This document shows, in pieces, positions 7,666 through 16,532 of a stretch of DNA of 64,000 nucleotides. This DNA is from Microbulbifer sp. MKSA007 (lineage in GTDB: Bacteria > Pseudomonadota > Gammaproteobacteria > Pseudomonadales > Cellvibrionaceae), in assembly GCA_032615215.1 (NCBI GenBank), contig CP128433.1, positions 1,075,501 to 1,139,500 of the forward strand. Reading direction: 5' to 3'. Position numbers and translations under genes: made by a program. Position 1 is the first letter of the stretch; every line of letters begins with the position of its first letter. The notes under the pieces were generated by a model. The model worked only from the letters and a program-made list of their open reading frames with translations, did not search any database and was not told the origin of the DNA.

Positions 7666-9159
7666 TTATTTGTCATTACCGCTAAAATGCTTCGGCGGTA
7701 CACCGTCGTGATCGGCGGTGATGCTCAGTTCCTCCTTGGTGGTTTCGCCCACCTTTACGTGAACCTCTTCTGCACCGTGCATCCAGTCCACCAGTTTCTC
7801 GCGAATAAAGTACAGGATAATTCCGGCAATAATTGCGGCCAGGGCTACTCCGCCAAAGGTTGCGAGTGGGCCGGATACACCAACGAGTTTACCGATCTCT
7901 GCGGCTCCTTTGTTGGCAATACCAATAAAGGCAAACCAAAGCCCCATCATCAGGGATAAATAGCGCAGCGGAGATAATTTAGTTACGACAGAGAGCCCAA
8001 TTGGCGATAGGCAAAGTTCGCCAATGGTGTGGAAAATATAGGCAAATACCAGCCACCAAATACTCGCTTTAATGGTCTCTGAATCGCCAATTTGCAGGGC
8101 GGCACCGCACATGGATAAGAATCCCACGCCGAGAAAAACTAGTCCCAAACTGAATTTGGCCGGTGAGCTGGGTTCCCGGTCTCCCATGCCTACCCAGATA
8201 CTGGCCATAATCGGCGCGAGGATAATAATAAACAGAGGGTTAACCATCTGCAGCCAACTGGCGGGAATCTCCCACCCCAGCACATTCAGGTCGGTTCGAT
8301 ATTTGGCGAATAAGTTCATTGAGCCGGCAGCTTGCTCAAAGCCAGCCCAAAAAATCACGATAAACACACCCAGCACCAAAATAACTTTGATGCGGTCGCG
8401 CTCCTCTTGAGTCAACGGGCGGCGCTTATCGACGTCCTCATCTTTCTTGTCTTTCAGTTCCAGGTGCGCAGAAGGTTCTACACCGATTTCTCCCAGGTAG
8501 CGTTTGGCTTGGGTCAACTGCAGGATTAGGCCGGCTAACATGCCAAGGCCAGCGACGATAAAGGCCAGCTGGTAATCCACCTTTTCCCCAATCCAGCCCA
8601 CCAGTAGGTAACCGAGGATAGAGCCCAGGTTGATGCCCATATAAAAAATGGTAAAGGCGGTATCCCGGCGGTGGTCACCTTCCTCGTAAAGGTCCCCGAC
8701 CATGGTAGAGATATTTGGCTTGAAGAAACCGTTGCCGATAATCAGTAAGGCTAACCCGATCCATAGCATATAAATTTGGCTGCCATTTGGCAGCCAATCG
8801 TGGGGGAATCCCAGGGCGAACTGCCCCAGCATCATCAAGGTGCCGCCGAACATAATACAGCGGCGCTGGCCCCAGCGATTATCTGCCATCCAACCGCCAA
8901 TAATGGGGGTTAGGTAGACCAGCATTGCATACCAGCCCAGGTAGCTGAGGGCTTTGGATTGCAATTCGGTATCGGTCAGTTGTTCCCAGCCGAAGACTGC
9001 GGCAGTCGCTGTAGAGGTCAGGTAGAAGACAAAAATACCACGCATGCCGTAGTAGCTGAGACGTTCCCACATCTCAGTACCAAACAACAGGAAGAGTCCT
9101 TTGGGGTGGCCAAACAGCTGGCCTGCGCTGGCGGGGGGCTTGGGCTTGATCTCTTGCAT
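7666..9159 (-). CDS. POT/PTR2 family proton-coupled peptide transporter
   Basis: 497-residue inner-membrane transporter of the major facilitator superfamily that imports di- and tripeptides with protons. The POT signature is at the N-terminus, GTEMWERLSYYGMRGI (27-42), and the second one is FYMGINLGSILGYLL. About twelve to fourteen membrane segments alternate with short loops; a charged loop (KDKKDEDVDKRRPLTQEERDR) separates the two halves. I chose ATG 9159 because the 51 residues before it in the longer frame are not family-like and a GCGAG precedes it. It is divergent from hrpA and followed at 12 bases by the amidase, so peptide uptake and amide hydrolysis may be linked. Confidence 0.92.
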   Translation of the reverse strand: MQEIKPKPPASAGQLFGHPKGLFLLFGTEMWERLSYYGMRGIFVFYLTSTATAAVFGWEQLTDTELQSKALSYLGWYAMLVYLTPIIGGWMADNRWGQRRCIMFGGTLMMLGQFALGFPHDWLPNGSQIYMLWIGLALLIIGNGFFKPNISTMVGDLYEEGDHRRDTAFTIFYMGINLGSILGYLLVGWIGEKVDYQLAFIVAGLGMLAGLILQLTQAKRYLGEIGVEPSAHLELKDKKDEDVDKRRPLTQEERDRIKVILVLGVFIVIFWAGFEQAAGSMNLFAKYRTDLNVLGWEIPASWLQMVNPLFIIILAPIMASIWVGMGDREPSSPAKFSLGLVFLGVGFLSMCGAALQIGDSETIKASIWWLVFAYIFHTIGELCLSPIGLSVVTKLSPLRYLSLMMGLWFAFIGIANKGAAEIGKLVGVSGPLATFGGVALAAIIAGIILYFIREKLVDWMHGAEEVHVKVGETTKEELSITADHDGVPPKHFSGNDK

Positions 9160-9292
9160 AGTACTGCTCGCAAGGTATGACCCTGAGGAATTGCACCAGC
9201 AGTATAGGCCGTGCCCCTCAGAAGAAGTGCTATTCGCACCAGTATAGATGAGCGCCACAATAAGGTTTGATAGCCCTGCGGTGCTCAAGGGG

Positions 9293-9298
9293 TATAAT
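9293..9298 (+). promoter_or_regulatory. TATAAT -10 element upstream of hrpA
   Basis: A perfect TATAAT lies 28 bases before the hrpA ATG in the gap between the divergent POT and hrpA genes. The -35 position is weak (no good TTGACA at 16-18 bases), so this is tentative. Confidence 0.35.
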
Positions 9299-9325
9299 CC
9301 CGCGTTTGCCATTGCTGTACGAATT

Positions 9326-12300
9326 ATGAGTCACACCGAAGCAGAAAAAGTACTGGGGGCGCTGCAGGCCCGAATCTCCGCGACCATGGGGCGTGACCGC
9401 TATGGGTTGCGCAGGACTGTCAAAAATGTGCGCCGGCGCCAGAAAGAGGGCAAGCCGGTAGATCGCATGTTGGCCCAATTGGAGCAACAGCTCCAAGCGT
9501 CTGAGACCCTGGTGGAGGAGCGCCGGCGCAAGTTGCCGGAAGTGCAGTGGCCGGAGTCTTTGCCAGTGGTAGCGCGGCGGGAGGAAATCGCCGAGCAGAT
9601 CGAGAGAAATCAGGTTGTAGTGATTGCCGGTGAAACCGGTTCTGGTAAAACCACTCAGTTACCAAAAATTTGCCTGTCACTGGGCCGGGGAATTTTCGGC
9701 CAGATCGGCCACACTCAGCCGCGCAGGATTGCCGCGCGCACTGTAGCCAATCGAATTGCTGAGGAACTGGGGCAGCCCCTGGGAGAGTCCGTCGGTTACC
9801 AGGTGCGCTTTACCGACCACAGCACCGAGCATACCCACGTCAAACTGATGACAGACGGTATCCTGCTGGCTGAAATTCAGCGCGATCCCCTGTTAAATAA
9901 ATACGATACGTTGATCATCGATGAGGCCCATGAGCGCAGCCTTAATATTGATTTTCTGTTGGGCTATTTGAAAACCATACTGCCCAAGCGCCCTGACCTG
10001 AAACTGATAATTACCTCGGCCACCATCGACCTAGAAAAATTTTCCCGGCACTTTGGCGATGCGCCGATTATCGAGGTTTCCGGTCGTACCTACCCGGTGG
10101 AAGTTCACTATCGCCCCGCAGCGGATACGGATGCAGATCTCAACGAGCAGGTGGTCACTGCTGTGGAGGAGTTGCTGCACGAGGAAAAGTCCAGCAGTCG
10201 GCGCGGTGGGGATATCCTGGTATTTATGAGCGGCGAGCGGGAAATCCGCGAGTGCGCCAAGGCTTTGCGCGATGCACAGATAGCGCAATTGGAAGTGCTG
10301 CCCTTGTATGCCCGCTTGAGCCTTGCGGAGCAAGCCAAAGTTTTCCACGGCCATAAAGGCCGTCGCATTGTACTCGCTACCAATGTGGCAGAGACCTCTA
10401 TTACGGTGCCCGGTATCCGCTATGTGATCGACCCGGGTACTGCACGAGTGAGCCGCTACAGCTACCGCAGTAAAATTCAGCGGCTGCCTATAGAGCCGGT
10501 TTCCCAGGCCAGCGCCAACCAGCGTGCCGGTCGCTGTGGCCGTGTCAGCGCCGGTGTTTGTGTGCGCTTGTATGAAGAGCGGGATTTTGAGCAGCGCCCG
10601 GAATTTACCGATGCGGAAATCCTGCGTACGAATCTGGCCGCAGTCATTCTGCAAATGTTGCAGTTGCGTATCGGTGATATCCGCGAGTTTCCATTTGTCG
10701 ATCCGCCGGACCCACGACTGATTAATGACGGCTATAAATTGCTGCAGGAATTACAGGCGGTAGATGAGCAGGGCCGGGTCACTAAATTGGGGCGATCCCT
10801 ATCTAGGTTGCCTTTAGACCCGCGCCTGAGCCGTATGTTATTGGCGGGGGCAGAGAATGGCAGTGCGCGGGAGCTCTTGATTATTGTCGCCGCTCTGGCC
10901 GTGCAGGACCCGCGCGAGCGCCCGGCAGAAAAGCGCCAGGCTGCGGATGAAAAGCATCGCCAGTGGCAACATGAACAATCGGATTTTTTATCCTTCGTTC
11001 AGCTGTGGGATGCCTTTGAAGTCCAGCGTCAGGAACTGAGTCAAAATCAGTTGCGCAAGTGGTGCCAGAAAAACTTCCTGTCCTGGCTGCGTATGCGCGA
11101 GTGGAGAGATATCCACCACCAGCTGCGTGTGGCCTGTCGCGATCTCGAAGTTAAAGAAAACAAAGAGCCGGCGGAATACGAAGCGATACACCGAGCCATC
11201 GTGGTGGGATTGCTGGGCAATATTGGCGCGCGGGATGAAAACAAGGAGTTTAACGGCTGCCGCAATCGTCGTTTCCATATTTTCCCAGGCTCCGGTCAAT
11301 TTAAAAAACCTCCCCGCTGGGTGGTGTCTGCCCAGTTACTGGAGACCAGCCGCCTGTTCGCCCATACCGTAGCCAAGGTCGAGCCCGAGTGGATATTGGC
11401 CGCCGCGCAGCACCTGGTTAAGCGCAATTATTTTGAACCCCATTTTGACGCTCGCTCCGGGCAGGTAATGGCCTTTGAGAAGGTCTCCCTTTACGGTTTG
11501 GTGCTGGTGGAAAAACGCCGAATCCCCTACGGCAAACTGGACCCGCAAACTTCTCGGGAAGTGTTTATTCGCCAGGCGCTGGTGGAGCAACGCTATCGCG
11601 GTAAGGGCCGATTTTATAAGCACTATCTCGACCTGTTGAAGTCCCTGGAAGAGCTGGAAGCCAAATCCCGTCGCCGGGATATTCTGGTGGATGATGAAGT
11701 GGTGTACCGTTTCTTCGATGAGCGTATCCCAGCGGATATCGTCAACCTGGCTGGATTTGAGCACTGGCGCAAGAAAGCGGAATCCAGCGATACACAGCTG
11801 CTGTTTATTCCCCGCGACTTATTGATGCAGCAGAGTGCCGATCATGTGGGAGAGGCCCAATTCCCCAATGAGTTGCAGGCGGGCGGTATTGTCTATCCGC
11901 TCAGCTATCACTTTGAGCCTGGCAGTGTGGATGATGGCGTCAGTATCCAGGTGCCGGTTGCAGCGCTGCACCAGGTGCCGGCAGCTCGCCTCTCCTGGTT
12001 GGTGCCGGGAATCTTGCGGGACAAGTGCATCGCTCTGGTAAAAGCCCTGCCCAAGCAGTGGCGCAAGTATTTTGTGCCAGTGCCGGCTGCGATAGATAAG
12101 GCTTTGCCCCGACTGCGTGCAGACAATACCCCGTTGTGGCAGTCGTTGGCTCTGGAGCTGAAGCGCCAGACAGCGCAGCAGCTGCCAGATGAGGTATGGG
12201 AGTCTGCGGAACAGGCCCTGGAAGATTATTACCGTTTCAATATCCAGGTGATGGATGAAGCCGGTAAATTGCTGGATCAAGATCGGGATTTGGCCCTATT

Positions 12301-13240
12301 GCAGGCGCGCTACCGGGATCGGGTACAGCAGGGGCTGGCAACAGCTGGCGACAGTTTTGAGCGGGAGGGTATTTCCCGATGGGACTTCGGTAATCTTCCA
12401 GAGACCCACACCCTCAACCAGGGCGGGCTCAAGGTGCGGGCTTACCCCGCGCTGGTTGAAGGAAAAGACAGTGTTTCCCTGAAGCTACTGGATAACCCCA
12501 GTGAGGCTCGCAGGCTTACTCGCGCCGGTATTTGCCGTTTGGCTCTGTTGCACTTGCCGGAGAAGGTGAAGTATCTGCGCAAAGAGCTGTTGCGAGGCAA
12601 GGAGCTGGGGCTTTCTGCAGCGGATCTGGGGCGCCGTGAGGAGGTAGCTGACGACATCCTGATGGCAGCCGTGCGCGAAGTTTTCTGGCCCAAAGAGGAG
12701 TTGCCGCGCACCGAAGCTGAATTCCTGGCCGCTTTGGAAAATGACGGTGACTTGGTGGGGGTGGCCCAGGAGATTGGTGATCTGTTGGTCAAGGCCCTGG
12801 CTCAGCTGGTGCCACTGCGCAAACAAATCAAACAGCAGAAAAACCTGGCGGTCGCAATGGCGGTGGGGGATATCCAGCAGCAACTGGCTGGGCTCTTCTA
12901 CCGAGGCTGCTTGTTTGATACTCCGCTGTCATGGCTGCGCCAGTACGGCCGCTATCTGAAGGCGATCGCAATGCGCTTGGAAAAGGCCGCTCTCGACCCT
13001 AACCGTGACCGAAAACTGCAAGTTGAATACCAGAAGGCGGCGGAGCCTTACTTGGCGCAAGTGGAGAAATATTCACCCAGAGAACTCTCTGCAGAGGCAG
13101 AATTGCGTGAGTTTCGCTGGATGTTGGAGGAATTTCGTGTTTCCTTATTCGCGCAGACTCTAAAAACCCTGATGCCGGTGTCATCCAAGCGCTTAAGCAA
13201 GTCATGGGCAGAAATTGATGGGAAAGGTTTGCTTGGTTGA
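9326..13240 (+). CDS. hrpA: ATP-dependent RNA helicase HrpA
   Basis: 1304-residue DEAH-box helicase, close to the usual length of about 1300. Walker A is GETGSGKT at 102-109, DEAH is at 199-202, the SAT motif is in ITSATIDLEKF, and motif VI is QRAGRCGR. The long C-terminal half carries the helicase-associated, OB-fold and HrpA-specific (DUF3418) regions expected in the family. HrpA is known to act on ribosomes and mRNA in E. coli. I chose ATG 9326 (MSHTEAEKVL) rather than the frame extension from 9248, which overlaps the divergent promoter region and TATAAT box. It is alone on its strand; no partner gene follows before the RiPP operon. Confidence 0.96.
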   Translation: MSHTEAEKVLGALQARISATMGRDRYGLRRTVKNVRRRQKEGKPVDRMLAQLEQQLQASETLVEERRRKLPEVQWPESLPVVARREEIAEQIERNQVVVIAGETGSGKTTQLPKICLSLGRGIFGQIGHTQPRRIAARTVANRIAEELGQPLGESVGYQVRFTDHSTEHTHVKLMTDGILLAEIQRDPLLNKYDTLIIDEAHERSLNIDFLLGYLKTILPKRPDLKLIITSATIDLEKFSRHFGDAPIIEVSGRTYPVEVHYRPAADTDADLNEQVVTAVEELLHEEKSSSRRGGDILVFMSGEREIRECAKALRDAQIAQLEVLPLYARLSLAEQAKVFHGHKGRRIVLATNVAETSITVPGIRYVIDPGTARVSRYSYRSKIQRLPIEPVSQASANQRAGRCGRVSAGVCVRLYEERDFEQRPEFTDAEILRTNLAAVILQMLQLRIGDIREFPFVDPPDPRLINDGYKLLQELQAVDEQGRVTKLGRSLSRLPLDPRLSRMLLAGAENGSARELLIIVAALAVQDPRERPAEKRQAADEKHRQWQHEQSDFLSFVQLWDAFEVQRQELSQNQLRKWCQKNFLSWLRMREWRDIHHQLRVACRDLEVKENKEPAEYEAIHRAIVVGLLGNIGARDENKEFNGCRNRRFHIFPGSGQFKKPPRWVVSAQLLETSRLFAHTVAKVEPEWILAAAQHLVKRNYFEPHFDARSGQVMAFEKVSLYGLVLVEKRRIPYGKLDPQTSREVFIRQALVEQRYRGKGRFYKHYLDLLKSLEELEAKSRRRDILVDDEVVYRFFDERIPADIVNLAGFEHWRKKAESSDTQLLFIPRDLLMQQSADHVGEAQFPNELQAGGIVYPLSYHFEPGSVDDGVSIQVPVAALHQVPAARLSWLVPGILRDKCIALVKALPKQWRKYFVPVPAAIDKALPRLRADNTPLWQSLALELKRQTAQQLPDEVWESAEQALEDYYRFNIQVMDEAGKLLDQDRDLALLQARYRDRVQQGLATAGDSFEREGISRWDFGNLPETHTLNQGGLKVRAYPALVEGKDSVSLKLLDNPSEARRLTRAGICRLALLHLPEKVKYLRKELLRGKELGLSAADLGRREEVADDILMAAVREVFWPKEELPRTEAEFLAALENDGDLVGVAQEIGDLLVKALAQLVPLRKQIKQQKNLAVAMAVGDIQQQLAGLFYRGCLFDTPLSWLRQYGRYLKAIAMRLEKAALDPNRDRKLQVEYQKAAEPYLAQVEKYSPRELSAEAELREFRWMLEEFRVSLFAQTLKTLMPVSSKRLSKSWAEIDGKGLLG

Positions 13241-13479
13241 TTTTCTCTATGGAAAAGAGATCACAAAAAAAATTTTGATCAAGTGTAAGAATTTGATGGA
13301 GAGCCCGACAGAAGTACTGAAAGCAGGCCTGGAGCCCAGAATGACCCCTTGATACCGGTTATTTTGTGGCGGGTTCTATTCAATGACTGATTTTTGTTTC
13401 GCAGCATTATACTTCTGCGGAGTGGAAAAAAGTCTCTTGTACTTTTTATTGCTAAGGACACCTAGTTAGGAGATTCACT

Positions 13480-13779
13480 ATGAACAAGAAGCACCTTTCC
13501 CCTGTAGCCGCCGCAGTTGGCGCAGCGTTTATCGCCACTGCCGCTATGAATGTATCTGCTGCCAACAGTAATGCTAACCCCTTTGCCGCAGCAGACCTGA
13601 GCTCAGGCTACAACGTGGCGCTGGCTGATCACGACGGTGATGATAAAAAGAAAGAGGGTAAGTGCGGCGAAGGCAAGTGTGGCGAAGGTAAGAAAAAAGA
13701 AGGCAAGTGCGGCGAAGGTAAGTGCGGCGAAGGCAAGAAAAAAGAAGGTAAGTGCGGCGAAGGTAAGTGTGGCGGGTAA
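13480..13779 (+). CDS. hvfA: HvfA-type RiPP metallophore precursor with EGKCG repeats
   Basis: 99-residue precursor. A Sec-type signal peptide (about 1-28, ending MNVSA) is followed by a short leader (29-54) and a low-complexity core of three near-identical 15-residue units, KKKEGKCGEGKCGEG. In total six EGKCG and two EGKKK pentapeptides hold all six cysteines. In the recently described HvfA family, EGKCG cysteines are converted by the MNIO enzyme HvfB with HvfC to oxazolone/thioamide groups that bind copper, and the modified peptide is exported to the periplasm. The two enzyme genes follow immediately. TTAGGAG precedes the ATG. A terminator hairpin directly after the gene should make the precursor more abundant than the enzymes. 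The modification here is inferred from family, not shown. Confidence 0.85.
   Translation: MNKKHLSPVAAAVGAAFIATAAMNVSAANSNANPFAAADLSSGYNVALADHDGDDKKKEGKCGEGKCGEGKKKEGKCGEGKCGEGKKKEGKCGEGKCGG
13645..13776 (+). repeat. Three 45-bp tandem units inside hvfA
   Basis: Units at 13645-13689, 13690-13734 and 13735-13776 (last one 3 bases short) encode KKKEGKCGEGKCGEG. They differ mostly at silent positions (ggc/ggt, tgc/tgt), so repeat number could vary between strains by recombination or slippage. Confidence 0.85.
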
Positions 13780-13798
13780 TTTTTCGCTGTACTCAAAG

Positions 13799-13834
13799 AG
13801 GGTGGATACGCTTTAGCGATCCACCCTGTTTTTT
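13799..13834 (+). terminator. Attenuator-like terminator between hvfA and hvfB
   Basis: Stem AGGGTGGAT (13799-13807) pairs with ATCCACCCT (13819-13827). The loop can add CGC/GCG pairs, and a run of six T (13829-13834) follows. It lies 20 bases after the precursor stop and 31 before the enzyme start, as expected for partial termination that lowers enzyme relative to precursor. Confidence 0.8.
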
Positions 13835-13864
13835 ATTGATCGCTGAAAAAAGTGAGACCTGAAA

Positions 13865-14713
13865 GTGTTGCGCGAGTTTTCCATAGAAGGTGCTGGGTTT
13901 GGATTGCGCCGGTCAATGATGGGTGAAAACCTTGATACAGATGCCGTAGATTTTCTGGAGGTAGCACCTGAGAATTGGATTGGTGTTGGCGGTCGCTATG
14001 GGCGCTGGTTTAAGGAATATACAGAGCGTTTTCCTTTTTTACTTCACGGTTTATCTCTCTCGATTGGTGCACCAGAACCATTGGATATGGACTTGGTTGC
14101 AGCCATTAAAAAATTTATCAAGCAACACAATATTCGCGGTTACAGTGAGCACTTGAGTTATTGCTCAGATCACGGCCATCTGTACGATTTATTGCCCATT
14201 CCCTTTACGCAAGAAGCGGTGATGTATGTTGCCGAGCGAATCCGTATGGTCCAGGACGCACTGGAAGAACGGATTGCAATGGAGAATGTCTCCTACTATG
14301 CGGCGCCGGGCCAGGAGATGACTGAACTGGCTTTTTTAAATGCGGTGCTGGAAGAGGCCGATTGTGATTTGCTTCTGGACGTGAACAATATTTATGTAAA
14401 CTCGATTAACCACCGCTACGATGCGCTGGACTTTCTATCTGCACTACCTACTGAAAGAATTCGCTACGTACATATTGCCGGGCACTATGATGAGGCAGAG
14501 GATTTAAAGGTGGACACCCATGGTGCACCGGTTATTGATCCTGTGTGGGAACTACTCGATCGCGCCTACGATATTCACGGTGTGATGCCGACGCTACTTG
14601 AGCGGGATTTTAATATTCCGCCGATTCCCAAATTACTCGAAGAAGTAGGACATATTAAAACCATTCAGGCCAGTCACCAGGTGGAAGAGAGTTATGTCCT
14701 CAGTCGTCGATAA
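13865..14713 (+). CDS. hvfB: HvfB-type multinuclear iron-dependent oxidase (MNIO, DUF692)
   Basis: 282-residue DUF692 (MNIO) enzyme with a TIM-barrel fold that binds two or three irons. In the family it oxidises cysteines of a RiPP precursor to oxazolone/thioamide. Family motifs with likely metal ligands are present: FLEVAPENW (about 31-39), LLHGLSLSIG, YSEHLSY, IAMENVSYY, LLLDVNNIYVN, YVHIAGHYDE and LLERDFNIPP. The length is normal for the family. Translation begins at GTG 13865 (or TTG 13868), with GAGA about 10 bases upstream. It overlaps the next gene by 20 bases, so the two are translationally coupled. Its substrate should be the upstream repeat peptide. Confidence 0.92.
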   Translation: MLREFSIEGAGFGLRRSMMGENLDTDAVDFLEVAPENWIGVGGRYGRWFKEYTERFPFLLHGLSLSIGAPEPLDMDLVAAIKKFIKQHNIRGYSEHLSYCSDHGHLYDLLPIPFTQEAVMYVAERIRMVQDALEERIAMENVSYYAAPGQEMTELAFLNAVLEEADCDLLLDVNNIYVNSINHRYDALDFLSALPTERIRYVHIAGHYDEAEDLKVDTHGAPVIDPVWELLDRAYDIHGVMPTLLERDFNIPPIPKLLEEVGHIKTIQASHQVEESYVLSRR

Positions 14714-15464
14714 GCCCGAGACATTCAAAAGTGTGCAGCGGGACTTTGCTGCCCATTTGCGCGCACCGGATCAAGTTGCGCCGCCGGCAGAAATTGAGGA
14801 CCGGCGTGTCGCTATTTATCGAGATTTGATTTACAACAATATTGAATCCTTTGTTGCCAGTGGATTCCCGGTATTGCGCAGTCTTTATAGCGACGAAAAC
14901 TGGCATCAAATGGTACGTGATTTTGTCCACAAACACACATCCGTTAGCCCGTATTTTTTGCAGATCAGTGAAGAGTTTCTCTCATATTTACAGAACGAAC
15001 GGGGAGAACAACCACAAGATCCTCCGTTCCTGTTGGAGCTTGCCCACTACGAGTGGGTAGAGTTGGCTTTAGATGTCAGTGCTGTGGAATTACCGGAAGG
15101 GCTGGCGATAGAGGGGGATGTTTTACAGCAAGTTCCTGTAGTTTCCCCTCTTGTCTGGAGCCTCAGCTACCGCTACCCAGTGCATCGGTTGGGGCCGGAT
15201 TTTCAGCCCCAAGAGCCGCCGGAGGTACCGACGTTCCTTTTCGTATACCGGGATCGTTCCGACAAAGTGAATTTTATGGAGATCAATGCCGTCACCGCCA
15301 GATTGTTGCAGTTGGTCTCTGCGGGCGATTACACCGGCTTACAAATATTGGAACAGATGGCTCAGGAATTACCCAATATTAGTCGTGACTCCTTATTTGA
15401 TTTTGGTGCCGATTTATTAGAAAAACTACTGAATAAAGGGGTTATTGCCGGTTTAAAGGCTTAG
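14694..15464 (+). CDS. hvfC: HvfC-type DUF2063 protein, MNIO partner
   Basis: 256 residues. The N-terminal half matches DUF2063 (FAAHLRAPDQV, then VAIYRDLIYNNIESFVASGFPVLRSLY), which in MNIO RiPP systems binds the precursor leader and presents it to the oxidase. The C-terminal half (about 150-250: SLSYRYPVHRLGP, PTFLFVYRDRSDKV, FMEINAVTARLLQLV) is the wHTH-like extension common in the longer members. It starts inside hvfB (20-base overlap). No DoxX-type hvfD gene follows; mlaA begins 127 bases later. The older name 'putative DNA-binding protein' should not be taken as function. Confidence 0.88.
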   Translation: MSSVVDKPETFKSVQRDFAAHLRAPDQVAPPAEIEDRRVAIYRDLIYNNIESFVASGFPVLRSLYSDENWHQMVRDFVHKHTSVSPYFLQISEEFLSYLQNERGEQPQDPPFLLELAHYEWVELALDVSAVELPEGLAIEGDVLQQVPVVSPLVWSLSYRYPVHRLGPDFQPQEPPEVPTFLFVYRDRSDKVNFMEINAVTARLLQLVSAGDYTGLQILEQMAQELPNISRDSLFDFGADLLEKLLNKGVIAGLKA

Positions 15465-15591
15465 CCTGTGATTGCCTGAAACTCCTTTATCTTTGGCAAA
15501 TCCCAGCTGCTATGCTGCCGAGGGTAGCTTACGAATTACTAGGGCGTTAGAATCCTTGGTCTCACTAGTTTGATATAAGAGGAGCAGGGTT

Positions 15592-16494
15592 GTGCTTGGA
15601 AGCAAAACTTTATCGCCCTGGTTAATGGCAACTCTGATAGCTGTTACTCCAGTAGGGGCGCTAGCGCAACAAGATCCGTTTGGTGGTGCAGCTCAAAACC
15701 CGGCTGCGGTAGATACCAGCGGAGCAGAGGATGCCAGTGCCGATGACGGGGGCCTGTCTCTCGAGGATGAGTACGGCTTTGATCCTGCCGATGAATTTGG
15801 TGGTGCCGAGGGCGAAGATTTATCACTTCGCGACCCCTGGGAAGGTTTTAATCGGGCCATATTCTCCTTCAACGATGGTGCAGATCGCTATGTGTTGAAG
15901 CCCGCCGCTGTCAGCTATCGCCAAATTACCCCGATTTTCGTGCAGCACGGTGTCAGCAACTTTTTCGACAATCTGCGCGAAGTTACCAATACTTTTAATG
16001 ATGTTCTGCAGGGTAAATGGGGCCAAGCGGGCAATGACGCGGGTCGTTTCCTGGTGAATTCCACGGTAGGTATTGTCGGTATTCTGGATGTTGCCCAGCA
16101 CATGGGTCTCGAGCAGGGTGATGGCGAGGACTTTGGCCAGACTTTGGCTGTTTGGGGTGTGCCTTCTGGCCCCTACCTGGTTTTGCCGCTACTGGGGCCA
16201 TCCACTGTACGGGATACCCCAGCTAGGGTCGTGGATTACTACACCAACCCCTTGACCTATGTAAATGACGACGCGACCAAATATGCATTGAAGGGTACAG
16301 ATATCATTCAGAGCCGTGCCAGCCTGCTGCAAGCGGAGTCCCTGTTGCATGGTGATCGCTATGTACTCTTGCGGGATGCTTACCTGCAGCGCCGCGACTA
16401 TTTGATTGTCGATGGTGAAATGGATGTTCAAACCGAAGAAGAGGCCGCAGAGGCAATTGATCAGGGTGAAGTGGAAGAGGCTTCCGACTACTGA
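15592..16494 (+). CDS. mlaA: MlaA/VacJ family outer-membrane lipid asymmetry protein
   Basis: 300 residues. MlaA sits in the outer membrane and passes misplaced phospholipids to the Mla pathway. The VacJ core is clear: RDPWEGFNRAIFSFND (about 81-96), VSNFFDNLREV, GRFLVNSTVGIVGILDVA, FGQTLAVWGVPSGPYLVLP. It has a signal peptide (ending about VGALA) but no lipobox Cys, unlike E. coli MlaA. An acidic linker (about 40-78) precedes the core and there is an acidic tail. It starts with GTG after AGAGGAG. No mla transporter genes are nearby. It is probably separate from the hvf operon, though on the same strand. Confidence 0.9.
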   Translation: MLGSKTLSPWLMATLIAVTPVGALAQQDPFGGAAQNPAAVDTSGAEDASADDGGLSLEDEYGFDPADEFGGAEGEDLSLRDPWEGFNRAIFSFNDGADRYVLKPAAVSYRQITPIFVQHGVSNFFDNLREVTNTFNDVLQGKWGQAGNDAGRFLVNSTVGIVGILDVAQHMGLEQGDGEDFGQTLAVWGVPSGPYLVLPLLGPSTVRDTPARVVDYYTNPLTYVNDDATKYALKGTDIIQSRASLLQAESLLHGDRYVLLRDAYLQRRDYLIVDGEMDVQTEEEAAEAIDQGEVEEASDY

Positions 16495-16532
16495 TTTGTC
16501 ACCTAGGGCAGATAACTTTTTAGAGCCTTTAT

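Noticed and set aside
9248..9325. 26-residue N-terminal extension of HrpA
   Set aside because: It covers the divergent promoter region including TATAAT; ATG 9326 gives the family length.
13645..13776. Regular 45-bp repeats that could look like a CRISPR array
   Set aside because: They are in-frame codons of hvfA without spacers; no cas genes are present.
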